Shown: one piece after another, positions 11,366 to 21,784 of the stretch | How positions within the stretch are numbered: position 1 is the stretch's first letter | Layout: the number at the start of each line of letters is the position of its first letter | Assembly: GCA_028583415.1 (NCBI GenBank) | Contig: CM053269.1 | Location: forward strand, 25,597,477 to 25,661,476 | Direction: 5' to 3' | From: Protea cynaroides | Lineage: Eukaryota; Streptophyta; Magnoliopsida; Proteales; Proteaceae | Length of the DNA stretch: 64,000 nucleotides | Translations under genes and position numbers: made by a program | Notes under the pieces: generated by a model | The model's database searches: none | The model's input: the letters and a program-made list of their open reading frames with translations, nothing else | What the model was told of the DNA's origin: nothing

Positions 11366-11945
11366 TCACCACAAGTGAAAAGTCTGGGACAAGCTCTGCT
11401 CCGTCCTCATTTCCACAGGCACTGTTCGGTCACTTAGCTCCGCAAACATCGCATTGAACCTGAGCAGGAATGGCTCCCTGCACGTCTTTTCCTCTGGGCA
11501 GATCACCAAGTCTCCCTTCTCCAGTAGTGCTGAGATGAGTGCGGAATCTGTAGCCCTGTTGCCTATTAGAGCCAACGTTGGGATCAGGGAAAGGAGGCGC
11601 TGGATGTGGCCCACGCTGTAGGTAACGCATGAGACCTTGCATCCTAGTGTGATGGCAATGATGATGGGGTCCAGGCCAATGCGGTGGTTGCACACGAACA
11701 ATGACCATGGAGAGCCTTGGTCGGTAGGAGACGGTGGTGGTGTGCCCTTGATCACCAACTTGATGCCCATGAGTCCGTAGGTGTGCCACATGATGTGCTC
11801 TGGGAGGGGAGATTGAAGTATAAGCGGAGCAGGGAAAGCAGGAATCCCCACGGCATCCAGAGGAAGGTGACGAGTGCATTGCCTAGGGTGGGCCGCTGGA
11901 CCAGGCGTCCGTCGTGGAAATGATGGTGCTCTTTAGGCCCTCCTG
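11366..11945 (-). pseudogene. Plant glycerol-3-phosphate acyltransferase (GPAT4/6/8-type) pseudogene
   Basis: Reading leftwards: HDGRLVQRP, then LGNALVTFLWMPWGFLLSLL (membrane segment), a frameshift, then HIMWHTYGLMGIKLVIKG, acyltransferase motif I as NHRIGLDP (family NHRTxLDP), LALIGNRATDSALISALLEK, and motif III as CPEEKTCREPFLLRF (family CPEGTTCREPFLLRF, with G-to-E and T-to-K). Plant GPATs transfer an acyl group to sn-glycerol-3-phosphate for cutin and suberin lipid. Homology stops after FAELSDRTVPV. The N-terminal phosphatase-like domain and the C-terminal ~100 residues are not seen. The frameshift, altered motif III and truncation make it a pseudogene. How it arrived is unclear; I see no TIR pair around it. 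Confidence 0.85.
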
Positions 11946-12646
11946 CAAGATCGGTTTCCCTGATGGGTCATGGTGAACCATGTATCCCTCCCATTTCATT
12001 GTTTCAGCACCATCATCATCTGACAAGGACGACGCATAAAAAGGGAAAATAAAAAAGAAAATATAAAAATGAAAAATAAAAGGGATAGTTCTATCATTAA
12101 ATAAATTAAAATGGTGCCATGTCATCAGTTGATGGATATATTTTAAAGGAACAGGTTTGATGGATACAGTTTTTAAAAAATAGAGGGTGTTAGTGATGTA
12201 ATTGCAAACAATAGCGAGTAGGTGATAAACTAAAAGGGTGTGGCAGATATTTTTCCTATTTATTTATTTTTATTATTAGTCTACAAAATGTTTCGGACTC
12301 TCCCACACAATGTGTGACGTTAATCAAAGTCAATTATTGGACCCGAGGAGAAACTTAGTCTACACAATGTGTCCAAAAGACGTATCCAAATCCTCTCCTC
12401 CCAAGGGTTCGGGAGGAGAGACGATGGTCGACCCTTGAGGCTTGGGTAAATCCGAGCCCTCCATTCGAGCGGACAAGTTGAGCAGACAAGGGGTGTCAGC
12501 TTGGATGGAGGGTACGGATTCACCCGAGCCCCAGGTGTCAGCCATCTAACGGGGCTGTCCCTCTCCTCCAGAGGTTCTGGAGGAGAGGATGTGGATCCCC
12601 AAAAGGCATGGCTAGTACTCTGACCCCAAAGCTTTATATAATATTA
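11946..12646. other. Non-coding stretch with two GC-rich hairpin motifs
   Basis: No gene seen. 12384-12415 and 12560-12587 each contain CCTCTCCTCC facing GGAGGAGAG as short hairpins. The pair could be the ends of a small MITE, but I could not define a TSD. Confidence 0.4.
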
Positions 12647-13273
12647 AGGGTGTCAACGGGCTGGTCCGGGCCGGTTTCGGTCCGGGCTGAATCGGTGTCG
12701 GATTTTATAAGCCCAGCCCAAAACATGTCCATAAGAGTTCGGGGGTTGGGCTGCGCGGACACAATAACTATCGGGTTGGTCCGTCGGTTTGTTATCGGTT
12801 GGGCTTATTGGGTGATTTCGGTTGGTTCGGTCCGACATGGCTTATCGCTTTATCGGACCTTTTTATATGTAAGATATATGCCTATTTTTTATTTTTCTAT
12901 AAAATTAGCATCATTCCTTCTATATGCATGTAATTCAGAAATTGTAACAATTAACATCTTTTTTCAACTTGTTCATATAATATTTGGGATCAAGAAGTGA
13001 ACTATAACATGTAATATAATCCCTCAAAATTTAAAACTATTAAAAGAAACTGGGCCCGAATGGACCTTTCGGTGTTCGGGTTAGGTATTATTGATTCGGC
13101 TAGTTCGGGCTTCTTACGGGTTGGTCCGGCTGGTTTCGGTTTGGGCTGAAACGGTGTCGGGCTTTACAAGCCGAGACCAAAACATGTCCATTAAGGTTCG
13201 GTCCGGGCTGGGTTCGGGTTATATCGGGCCGGCTCGGTCTGTGCTACCGGTCCGGGCCCATTTTTGACACCCT
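12647..13273. mobile_element. Non-autonomous TIR element (hAT-like MITE)
   Basis: Ends AGGGTGTCAA and TTGACACCCT are inverted repeats. A 12-bp direct repeat TATATAATATTA flanks it (12635-12646, 13274-13285). The true TSD may be shorter, since the site is AT-rich. The interior is a G/C-skewed 'GGTTTCGGTCCGGGCTG' sequence present as two direct copies (about 12655-12750 and 13116-13215). No transposase. The superfamily is inferred from the TIR and is not certain. Confidence 0.7.
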
Positions 13274-14997
13274 TATATAATATTATGGGTAAATTGCACC
13301 AGAGGTACCCGGTGTTTCTAGAAATCATACCATAGGTACCTTACGTTTCAAAAATCCTATTTGAGGTACTTCTTTTCATATTTCCAACTTTAGCCCTCCC
13401 CAAAAAAAAAAAAAAAAAAAAAAAAAAACTTTAGCCCACCCATTACCTCGTCTCCTCCAACGCTGATTTCCCAAAACCGAGATCTATATTGACATCTTCT
13501 GCAACTCGCCTTCTTGGTTGATCCACCCCCTGTCCCTAAATCCCCAAACCCAACACCTCTCTGTTTTCCTCTAATGGAAACCTCCACTACTCTTTTATGA
13601 CCTTTTGGTCGTAGAAAAGTTTCCCTTCCCTTCCCTTCTTCTCCACTTCAAGGAACCATAAATTCTTCAATACAAGGGGAATGGTTTCACCAGGTTCCTG
13701 AGCAATCTTTGATTGACAAAATACAGAGGAAGAGAGACAACATGGGAGAAAAAAAGCAGAAAGAGCAAGAAAGCAGGGAGAGAGAAAGTCACCGGTGACA
13801 AAGATACATGGGGAGAGAAAGAGGAGAGGGAAAGTTTGAGAGAGAGAGAGAGAGGAGGGAGAGAACTGTATCTTCTCAATTGACCTCGGCAACTAAATTG
13901 GAAGCCATTTTCACTAGCACGAGAAGCCATTTTCTCCGACACAATAAGCCATTTTCACTTCAACAAATCGGGACTCGGGAATTCACGGTTACGATGGTCG
14001 TTCCGCAAACATCATTATCTTCATTATCTCTCATGGCTGTTGGGAGGAAGACCTTTGTGTCCTTCCTCTGTATTAGAATTATTTTTTTAGATCTGGAAAG
14101 CTTGTTTTACCTATGCATATAGTTTTTTTTAACTCGTTTAATAAGAAAAAGTCTAGCAAGCTTCTAAGTTGTCAGGTGTTGCATATTGTTTCTTCACCTG
14201 TGGCTTCTTTACCATACTCCAACTGAATTGCTCCGGACAATGTCGGTGCTCACAGTCATAAAGACTGGTATTCTAATGTCACAATCATAGAGACTAAAAT
14301 CAGAGGACGTATACTGATCCGGCATTGCTTTATTCTCAGCTTCTTATCCTTGCAACCTGAATCGGTGGCGACAGTGGCAGAACCACTCCGAAGGTCTGAG
14401 AAAACATAGGATTATCACGAGAAATTTTCTGTCACTAGGGAGAGAGAGAGAGAGAGAGGATTGCAGGCACAAGACTGGGCTGGAGAAGAGGATAACAGGA
14501 GGAGATGAACCGAAGGGAATGAGGTAGAATAGGGATCATGGAAGGTACGTAAGATCGTGGGAGAAATGGGAGAGACCCACTCAAGGTCAAGGAGAGTTAA
14601 CCCAAACGAAACAGGACAGGGTTAATGTAAGACCCGCACACCACGAACCCAGTCTAACCTTACATTCTCGTGTCGTGACCGGTCTTCCCATCATAATCGG
14701 CCCAAGCGGACCAAGTGCGTGAAGAAACCATAAGGCTAGATATGAAATTGAACCCATAATCATCTATTTAGGAGTGTGTGGTCGCATACCTAAACAGGTG
14801 TCATCGATCACACCTCAGAATAATGTGACCACAAGAGTCTGGGACGTGTGGTCGCAGTTTTTGGCTATGTGGTCGACGGGTTCTGCGACCCCACGTGCGA
14901 CCACACGAAGTCAAACAGACTCCATGATTAGGAAACCTTCCTAATCCAAAGGGGGTTCTTTCCTAATCTAAGTGGGACTCTATATGGAGGGTTTTTC

Positions 14998-15009
14998 TCT
15001 ATATATAGG
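14998..15009 (+). promoter_or_regulatory. LTR TATA box (copy 2)
   Basis: TCTATATATAGG followed by TCGTCCC, at the same place in the LTR as in the other S copies. Confidence 0.55.
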
Positions 15010-15394
15010 TCGTCCCTTAGCCTCTTTCATCATTTTAGAATTCAAACTGAAAGAGAGAGAAAGAGAAGAGGAGGAAGAGAAGGAGAATTGAAGAAGAAGA
15101 CTAAGAAGAGGAATTTTAGAGATAACTCTGAATCTTCAATAAGTTTAGGGTATGAAAACGTTCCCCATATCAGTTGAATACCTAGAATAGATCATGGAGG
15201 AGATAGTGATTCAAAGTGAGACTCCAATCATTAAACCATGGACAAATTCTAAGAGATCCATGGAGGGAATCTATTAGGATGATGGATTGTGTAAAATATA
15301 AATTTTAAGCCATAAAACAATCATAGGATGGATCATGACGATAAATCAAGGAATCAAAACATGAAGAAATTGAGTTGGGAGTGGAAAAGTCGAC

Positions 15395-15730
15395 CATCAC
15401 ATGTGTGGTTGCATGATATGCGAGCACACGAGGCACATATGATCGACCACACGCCCTCGGGAAAATTCCAGGGAGGGCGCGGTTGTATGTGTGGTCGCAT
15501 GATATGCGACCACACGAGACACACATATCGACCACACACCCTAGGGAAAGTTCCAGAGAGGGTGTGGTCGCATGGTATGCGACCACACATAGCGACCACA
15601 CGCCCTCAGGGAAGTTTCAGGGAGGGTGTGGTCGCATGTATGGTCGTATGATATGTGACAACACCTTGCGACCACACACCCTATGGTCGCAGAAACTGAG
15701 ACCACAGGTGCAGCCGCACCTGCGACTACT
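15395..15730 (+). repeat. Palindromic GTGTGGTCGCAT/ATGCGACCACAC array
   Basis: At least four TGTGGTCGCA-type sites face CGACCACAC sites. Two are perfect 12-bp-arm hairpins with 3-nt loops (15489-15515 and 15562-15588). A smaller array of the same motif lies upstream of the TATA box (14770-14910). Confidence 0.9.
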
Positions 15731-17149
15731 CAACTTCTGGAAGTTTGAATTAATGGAAATAAATTCTAATTTAAAATCTATAAATTTGTTAGGTTTTCAA
15801 GTAGTCTAAAAGTGATTTACAAAGCTTGGATGAGGAACAACCATCAACCAAAGGTGAGGGAACAAGACCTAAATTAATTGGCTAATAATAAACTATTTTA
15901 CTTATTGAGTCCAATGCTATGAATGATTCTATGTTTGTATGCTCATAATGTGGATTTCACATGTCATCCAATATTCCTTTTGACTCTACCGGGGGACCTT
16001 AACTCTATCTCTATGGACGTATTGAAGGATGTTGGGATGAGGCCTTGGATACACTATTTGGCATTAGGATTGGTTAGTTGCGAGCCCAGTTTGCAAGACC
16101 TTACCAATAGGGGCTTACGTGTTGGTATGGGTAGGGCATTAGGGGAAGTGTTATGCGGTGTTTAATTCGGACACATTAGCTCTATCCCTATTCCATGATG
16201 GGTGCATGTGGGATGGAAATGGTGTTTGATCCATTGGACGGCTTCACACACTCGTGTATAGAGGTGCGGCGGCCACCAATCCTTTCTATAACACATTGCA
16301 AACTTATAAACCAAACCAAAGATATGAATTGAATGCATGCATTTGGTTGTTGCATTGTTTTATTTTCTCACTAAGCTCAAGTTGGAGAGCTGACCCTCGC
16401 GCGCTCAATTATTTTTAGTTCTGATGTTGTAGGTATTACAGTTGAATATTATGTAGACACGCCAACATATGAACAGGTGCGGCTATGGATGAGCAAGCTG
16501 TGGCGGACTATTATGATTCGTTAAGTGAGCATTTCAACTATGGATGCGCTTAGTGTTTAACTTTCGTATTTGGATATTTGTAATATGTATTAAATTATGT
16601 TTTGGTTACTTGGAGATAACTGGAATATTAATTATTTATCATGATTAGACCTCAGTTCATTATTAATAAGTCTTTCGCTATTTACTTTATTATCTCTGAT
16701 TAATGTGAAATGTGTTTTGGTTTAACATGGTTAGCATAGCCTATACGAGATCTTGGTTGAAGCGATGGTTTATTGACGATTCATCACACCATTCTAGTTA
16801 GTCCAGAATTGGGGTGTGACAGTTAAAATTGGAAATATCAAAATAGAAGGTACCTCAAGCGTAACATGTATGAAACGTGAGGTACCTCAAATATAATTTT
16901 TGAAACGTTACCTATGGTATGATTTCTCAAAACGTTGAGCACCTCTACTGTAATTTACCCTAATATTTTAAGGTATAATCTTATTAAGTCCCAAAATCCA
17001 ATCAGATCTCTAGTTAAAGGAGAATAGAAATTCTAAAAAAAAAAACATAAGTTACCGAGAGCACTGTAAGTGCAATATTTCATCTGCATCTAAGAAAGAT
17101 CCAGCTCCTTTGTTGGTTTTGAAGGTCCTCATCTGGGAGAAGAAAAGAT

Positions 17150-17623
17150 ATGGTATAAGGTGCTGTTGGATTTCTTCTCCAAAAGGTTGATACTCTTTTT
17201 CTCAAAGAGAGAAGATTGCTGAGTGGAATACGTAATGAAGTTGAAGACATCAAAGATGAATTAGAAACTATAAGAGCATTTCAGAAGGATGCAGATTCAA
17301 AGGAGGAAGACAATCTTGGAGTGAAAACTTGGGTAAAGCAGGTGAGAGAAGTAGCCTATGATACCGAAGATGCTATTGATGAATTTGTGCTTTTATCAAC
17401 CAAACCACCTCACACCTACAATCTATTTATCCGATCTCTTTGTAAAACCCTATATTTTATCAAATACTGGAAAGCGCACCATTCAATAGCAACTCAGATA
17501 CAGTCCATCCAGAACAGAGTTCGAAGCACTTACTAGAGAAGTTAAAGATATTGGTTCAATAGATTGGATCATCAAGCATCAAACTCCAATTATAGGCCTG
17601 ATCCTCGAGGGAACGATGCTCTG
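17150..17623 (+). pseudogene. Truncated CC-NB-LRR (RPM1-like) pseudogene
   Basis: Close paralogue of the N-terminal 157 codons of the NLR at 55383-58139. The coiled-coil region reads LSGIRNEVEDIKDELETIRA with the EDVID-type motif DTEDAIDEF. The start ATG (17150) is followed at the third codon by TAA (17156-17158), and further stops follow RSTY at about 17535. Homology ends at 17623 inside the linker (GNDAL) before the P-loop, so no nucleotide-binding domain remains. Homology also covers the 5' flank back to 16961. The orientation is opposite to the intact gene, 40 kb away. Confidence 0.92.
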
Positions 17624-17855
17624 TGTCAAGTTTCCAATTCAAAAGTTCAAACTAGTAAGTGGAGGGACTCTCCATATATAAGAGCACATGATTCCAATCT
17701 CTTTAGCAATGCGGGACTATTCCCAATACTCCCCCTCACATGTAACTCCACCATTAGGTGATGTATACGTGGTAGTATATGTGGCATTACATGACACTTT
17801 TTAGGTGACTGGTCCCTCTTCTTGGGTGACTGATCCCTTTTTGGGTGACATATAG
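17624..17855. other. Short unassigned interval
   Basis: Begins at the break in NLR homology. Contains 'ctccccctcacatgtaactcc' type sequence that resembles a copia LTR fragment, with three 'gggtgacTg/a' repeats at the end. No gene. Confidence 0.3.
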
Positions 17856-19201
17856 TGTAAGACCCGTACCAAACTAATCGGTCTTACCACCTTGTACTAG
17901 GTCTACCTATCATGGTCGAGCCACATGGACCAAGTGCGTGAAGGAAATCATAAGACCAGGTATGAAATTGACCCAAAAATAGTAAAATGGAGGGTAGGGT
18001 CGCATGCCTAAACAGGTAGGGTCGACCCCCACCTCAACAGAATCCATCCCATGGTTTTTCAGATTCTAGGGTCGGATGACTTGAGACCCTAGGGTCAACG
18101 GATTCTGCGACCCTAGCATCGACCCTAGGATGACAGACAGAAACCGAAAATTAGGAAACTTTCCTAATTCAAAGGGAACCTTTCCTAAACTCATTGGGAC
18201 GGATTTTGGGAGGTTTTCTTCTATAAATAGGACGTCCCTTAGCCTCTTTCACTCCTTTTGAAACCCTAATTGAAAATGAAAGAAAGAGAAGAGAAGGAAG
18301 AGAAGGAGAAGAGAAGGAAAGTTGGAGAAGAAGGCTAAGGAGAAGAAATTCAGAGGAATCTCTGAATCTCAGCAAGTCTAAGGTATGAAAACATTCTCCA
18401 TGAATTGTGTAAGACCCTAGAATAGTTTATGAAGAGGGTAGGATCTAGGAGAAACCCAAATCATCCATCCATGAATAAATTCCAATGGAATCCATGGAGG
18501 GAATCATTGCAAACAAAGTAAAGTGTGTAACTTGGAGTTTTGAGCCATAGAACAATCATAGAATGGACTATAAAAGTAAGCCAAAGGATCCAAACATGGA
18601 AGAATGGACTGAAAAAGGACTCAAACTAAACTACGATGATTGGTACCCCCACCGGACCACAAGATCCCCCCAAGGCGACCCCAAGCTCGGGAAGTCCCGG
18701 GAGGTTTGGGGTGCCGCACCGATAAGGGTCGATGGATAACCGACCCTATGATCGACCCTACACCGGGTCTCGGAAACCGCTACCTCTTGCCCCCCCCTAA
18801 ACCCTATCTATACGAAACAAAAAGCTTAAAATTATTAGAATTAATTCTAATTAAAATCTATCGACTTGCTAGGTTCTCCTAGTGATATAAAAGTGATTCT
18901 TAAAGCTTGAAAGAGGATCTACACTCAAGCAAAGGTGAGGGAACAAGACCTAAACTAATTGGTTAATAATAAACTGTTTTCGTTTATTGAGTCCAATACC
19001 ATGTATGATTCTATGCTTGTATGATTGTAATGTGCATATCACATGTCATCTACTATTCCTGTTATTACTGTTCATGCATATTTAATTCTGTTTATTTACA
19101 ACATGATGATGATGATGCTAGGAATAGACATGTGAATGTTTGTGTGTGGTTAGTGTACTTGATGTGAATGGGGCATCAGGGGAAGTATGATGCGGTGCGA
19201 T
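17856..19201 (+). mobile_element. Family S LTR, 5' segment (copy 3)
   Basis: Starts TGTAAGACCCGTACCAAACT and carries a TATA box (CTATAAATAG, 18231-18240), a GA leader, and GGGTCG arrays at about 17995-18150 and 18640-18790. It stops at about 60% of LTR length, exactly where the next element's LTR begins (19202). It was therefore interrupted by that insertion. Its 3' remainder is not found after 28955, where the downstream side is rearranged. Confidence 0.8.
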
Positions 19202-19566
19202 TGTAAGACCCGTGTCAAACTAACCCGGTCTTACCACCTTGAATCAGGTTTACCCATCATGGTCGAGTCAAGTGGACCAAGGGCGTGAAGGAGATCGAGA
19301 TCCCAGGTATAAAATCGATCCAAAAACACTTAATTTTAGGGGAGGGTCGCCTACCCAGCCAAGTAGGGTCGGACCTCCCAAAACAGAATGTCAGACCCTC
19401 AGATTTTAAGGAAGGGTCGGACAGCTTAAGACCCTAGGGTCGACGGGATCATCGACCCTCCCATCAACCCTCGGTTTCTGACGAATATAGAAATTAGGAA
19501 ATTTCTATATTTTTCGATTGGGATTCTTTCCAAATCTCAATGGGACTTATTTAGGATGTTCCTAGT

Positions 19567-19577
19567 CTATTTAAAGG
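19567..19577 (+). promoter_or_regulatory. LTR TATA-like box (5' LTR)
   Basis: CTATTTAAAGG followed by ACGTCCC, the family's conserved TATA context, here with TATTTAAA in place of TATAAATA. Confidence 0.5.
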
Positions 19578-21080
19578 ACGTCCCTAAGCCACTTTCACTC
19601 CTTTCATAACCCTAATTGAATTGAGAGAAAGAGAGGAGAAGGAAAAGAGGAAGAAAGGAGGCAAGGAGGAAGACTTAGCAAAAAGGAGAAGAGTTACAGA
19701 GAAAGATTAATCTTCTCAGGTATGGATACTAATTCTATGAGTTTCTACAGACCTTAGGGTAGTTATTGATGAAAATGTGATCTCGGAGAAACCCAAACTA
19801 TCCATCAATGGTTAGGTTTTCATGGAAAACCATAGGAGGATGCACGAAAACTATTTAGATGGATTATAAATGGTTCTAGACCGTGGAATGACTGTTGAAT
19901 GAATGTAGGAAGCAAGCCATAGGACCCCAAACATGAAGAGTGGATTTAAAAGTGGAAATTGGACCAGAGTGCATCGAGGGTCGCACCGAGGGTCGATAGA
20001 CCATCCGACCCTAGGTGTTTCTGACCATCGACCCTCAGCATTCGGGAAGTCTAGAAAGAGGGGAGGGTCGATAGACCCATCGACCCTAGCATCAACCCTA
20101 GCATCGACCCTCAGTTGACAGAATGGTTTTTAATTTCGGAATTAATTCTAATTAAATTTTATCGGCTTTGTTAGGTCGGCTAGCAATCTAATAACATTGT
20201 AACGGTGATTTTAAAGCTTGGGAAATATCTTATAACAAGCTAAGGTGAGGAACCTTAACTCCAAACTAAATTGGTTAATAATAAATTATTTTCTATTTCT
20301 TGAGCCCTATGCTATGTTTGATTCTATGCGAATATGTTTGTATTGTGCATACATCATGCCATCCAATATTTCTATTATTTGTTCATGCATATTTATTTTA
20401 TTGGTTATAACATGATGATGATGATGATGATAGGAATAGGCATGTGCTTGTATGTGTGGTTGATGTTTGTGCGAGCGAGTATCGGGAGGTGTGATGAGAA
20501 CTCAATAAACGTTAACCTTTGGCGGGTCTCAAGCACTTTAGCTCTATCTCTAACTCAAGTCTTGTGCATTGACATCGTCGTATCGCCATTACCTTAGCGA
20601 ACTATTATGTCGTAGAGTATCGGGAGAGGGTGGTCTCGGTCCTTGTAGTCTCGACTCTATCGGGGGGCCTTAGCTCTATCTCTATGGGCATTCTGAGGGA
20701 TGCTGGGGTGAGGCCTTGGATACACTGTTTGGCATTAGGATTGGTTAGTAGCGAGCCCAGTTTGCAAGCCCTCGCTAATAGGGGCTTACGTGTTGGTATA
20801 GCATTATATAGCAATAAACGTTGACCTTTGTTGTATAATGTTATGGTAGGGTGGATGGGGACGACGATAAACGTTAACCTTCGGGCGGGCTTCCACACCC
20901 TGTGTATAGAGGCGGTGTCAATAAACGTTAACCTTTGACCACCCAACCTTTCTATTGCGCATTGCAAACTATAAACTAGACCAAAGATATAAATTGATTT
21001 TTGCATGCATATGTATTGTTGCATTGTTTTGGCTACTCACTGAGCCGTGTTGTGTGCTCACCCCTCGACGTCGAATATTT

Positions 21081-21218
21081 TTAGTTGATGATGCAGGTTA
21101 CACAGTCGAAGATTATATGAACGCGTCTGCGTACGGGAATATCGCAGCAATGGAAGCTGGAGCTGAAGAGTATATACATGACACCTCTTGCGAGTGTGAC
21201 TCATGTGTATTTGATTAG
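21081..21218 (+). CDS. Small LTR-internal reading frame (C-rich tail), hypothetical
   Basis: Reads LVDDAGYTVEDYMNASAY, then a short acidic stretch, and ends HDTSCECDSCVFD before TAG. The second S element has the same frame with LVDDVGTTIEDYINAPVY and ...DSTCECNSCVFN (62667-62804). An AG|GT junction (GATGCAG|GT) sits at its start in all S LTRs, so it may be a downstream exon reached by splicing from the LTR leader. Copies 1 and 2 have stops or changes in it. No known domain. It could also be chance openness in a conserved non-coding region. Confidence 0.35.
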   Translation, partial: LVDDAGYTVEDYMNASAYGNIAAMEAGAEEYIHDTSCECDSCVFD

Positions 21219-21505
21219 CTATTTTATAGGTTTCTTTGGATTTATGAAGACATGTATTTGATATTTACATAAGTATGTCTCAGTTGGAAACAGAATAATT
21301 TACTATTTAGTTAATGGTATCATCTTAGTTCTCAGTTCATTTATTTATAAATTTTCCGCTATTGTGTATTACTCTGATTATGATTATGGATGTGTGGAAG
21401 TTTGGGTAAAATGGGGATAGCCTATTCGAGATCCTGGTTGAACCGTTGGTTACTTAGCGGTTCATCACACCATTCTGGTTGGTGCGGAATTGGGGTGTGA
21501 CAACT

Positions 21506-21517
21506 TGGTATCAGAGC
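21506..21517 (+). other. Primer binding site (initiator Met tRNA)
   Basis: TGGTATCAGAGC, three bases after the 5' LTR end. This is the standard plant tRNA-iMet PBS and proves that 19202-21502 is a 5' LTR. Confidence 0.97.
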
Positions 21518-21784
21518 TTCTCAGGCCTTGCCCGCCAAAACTAACATACATACAAGACCATTGTGAACTGAGATAGGATAAATTAAAAGCTTTAATACAA
21601 ACAAACCATAAGCACCTGTGTTGATTGAGACCAAATTAACAAGAGAATAATACATCTATTAAAGGGGAAACAAGTTACATACAATGAGAGAGAAAGACAA
21701 ATGCATAGACATAACGAAAACAGAGTACAGTCCACAACCCGGACAGTTACTCTGTAGTACAAGACAAGAAAAATAAAAGTACAA

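Larger units (their letters stand above)
14626..16821 (+). mobile_element. Solo LTR, gypsy family S (copy 2), perfect TSD
   Basis: TGTAAGACCCGCACACCACG...GGGGTGTGACA, 2196 bp, flanked by GTTAA at 14621-14625 and 16822-16826. Highly similar to copy 1 at 4219 in its start, TATA region, palindromic arrays and 3' part. No internal region. Confidence 0.92.
13287..16960. mobile_element. Mutator-like TIR element, split by a solo LTR
   Basis: The left end starts GGGTAAATTGCACCAGAGGT. The right end, read on the minus strand, starts GGGTAAATTACAGTAGAGGT. Both continue with 'aaatcataccataggta' and 'caaaaat..tatttgaggtac' for about 110 bp. Flanks are TAATATTAT (13278-13286) and TAATATTTT (16961-16969), a 9-bp TSD with one mismatch. 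Without the nested LTR the element is about 1.5 kb. No transposase; the interior (13390-14620) has poly-A, GA runs and no recognised gene. A matching end lies at 58326, upstream of the intact NLR. Confidence 0.8.
19202..21502 (+). mobile_element. 5' LTR of the gypsy element
   Basis: TGTAAGACCCGTGTCAAACT...TTGGGGTGTGACA, 2301 bp. It contains a GAGGGTCG-type motif array on both sides of its TATA box (19330-19480 and 19965-20115), a GA-rich leader ending in AG|GTATG (about 19717-19723), and a short open frame near the 3' part (21081-21218). Confidence 0.92.

Noticed and set aside
20605..21024. Minus-strand ORF with QLTNPNAKQCIQGLTPAS that recurs in several LTRs
   Set aside because: It is the complement of a conserved LTR region also open in sense; nothing favours coding on either strand there.
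21506..21517. tRNA gene at the TGGTATCAGAGC sites
   Set aside because: Only the 12-base primer site is present, with no cloverleaf around it.
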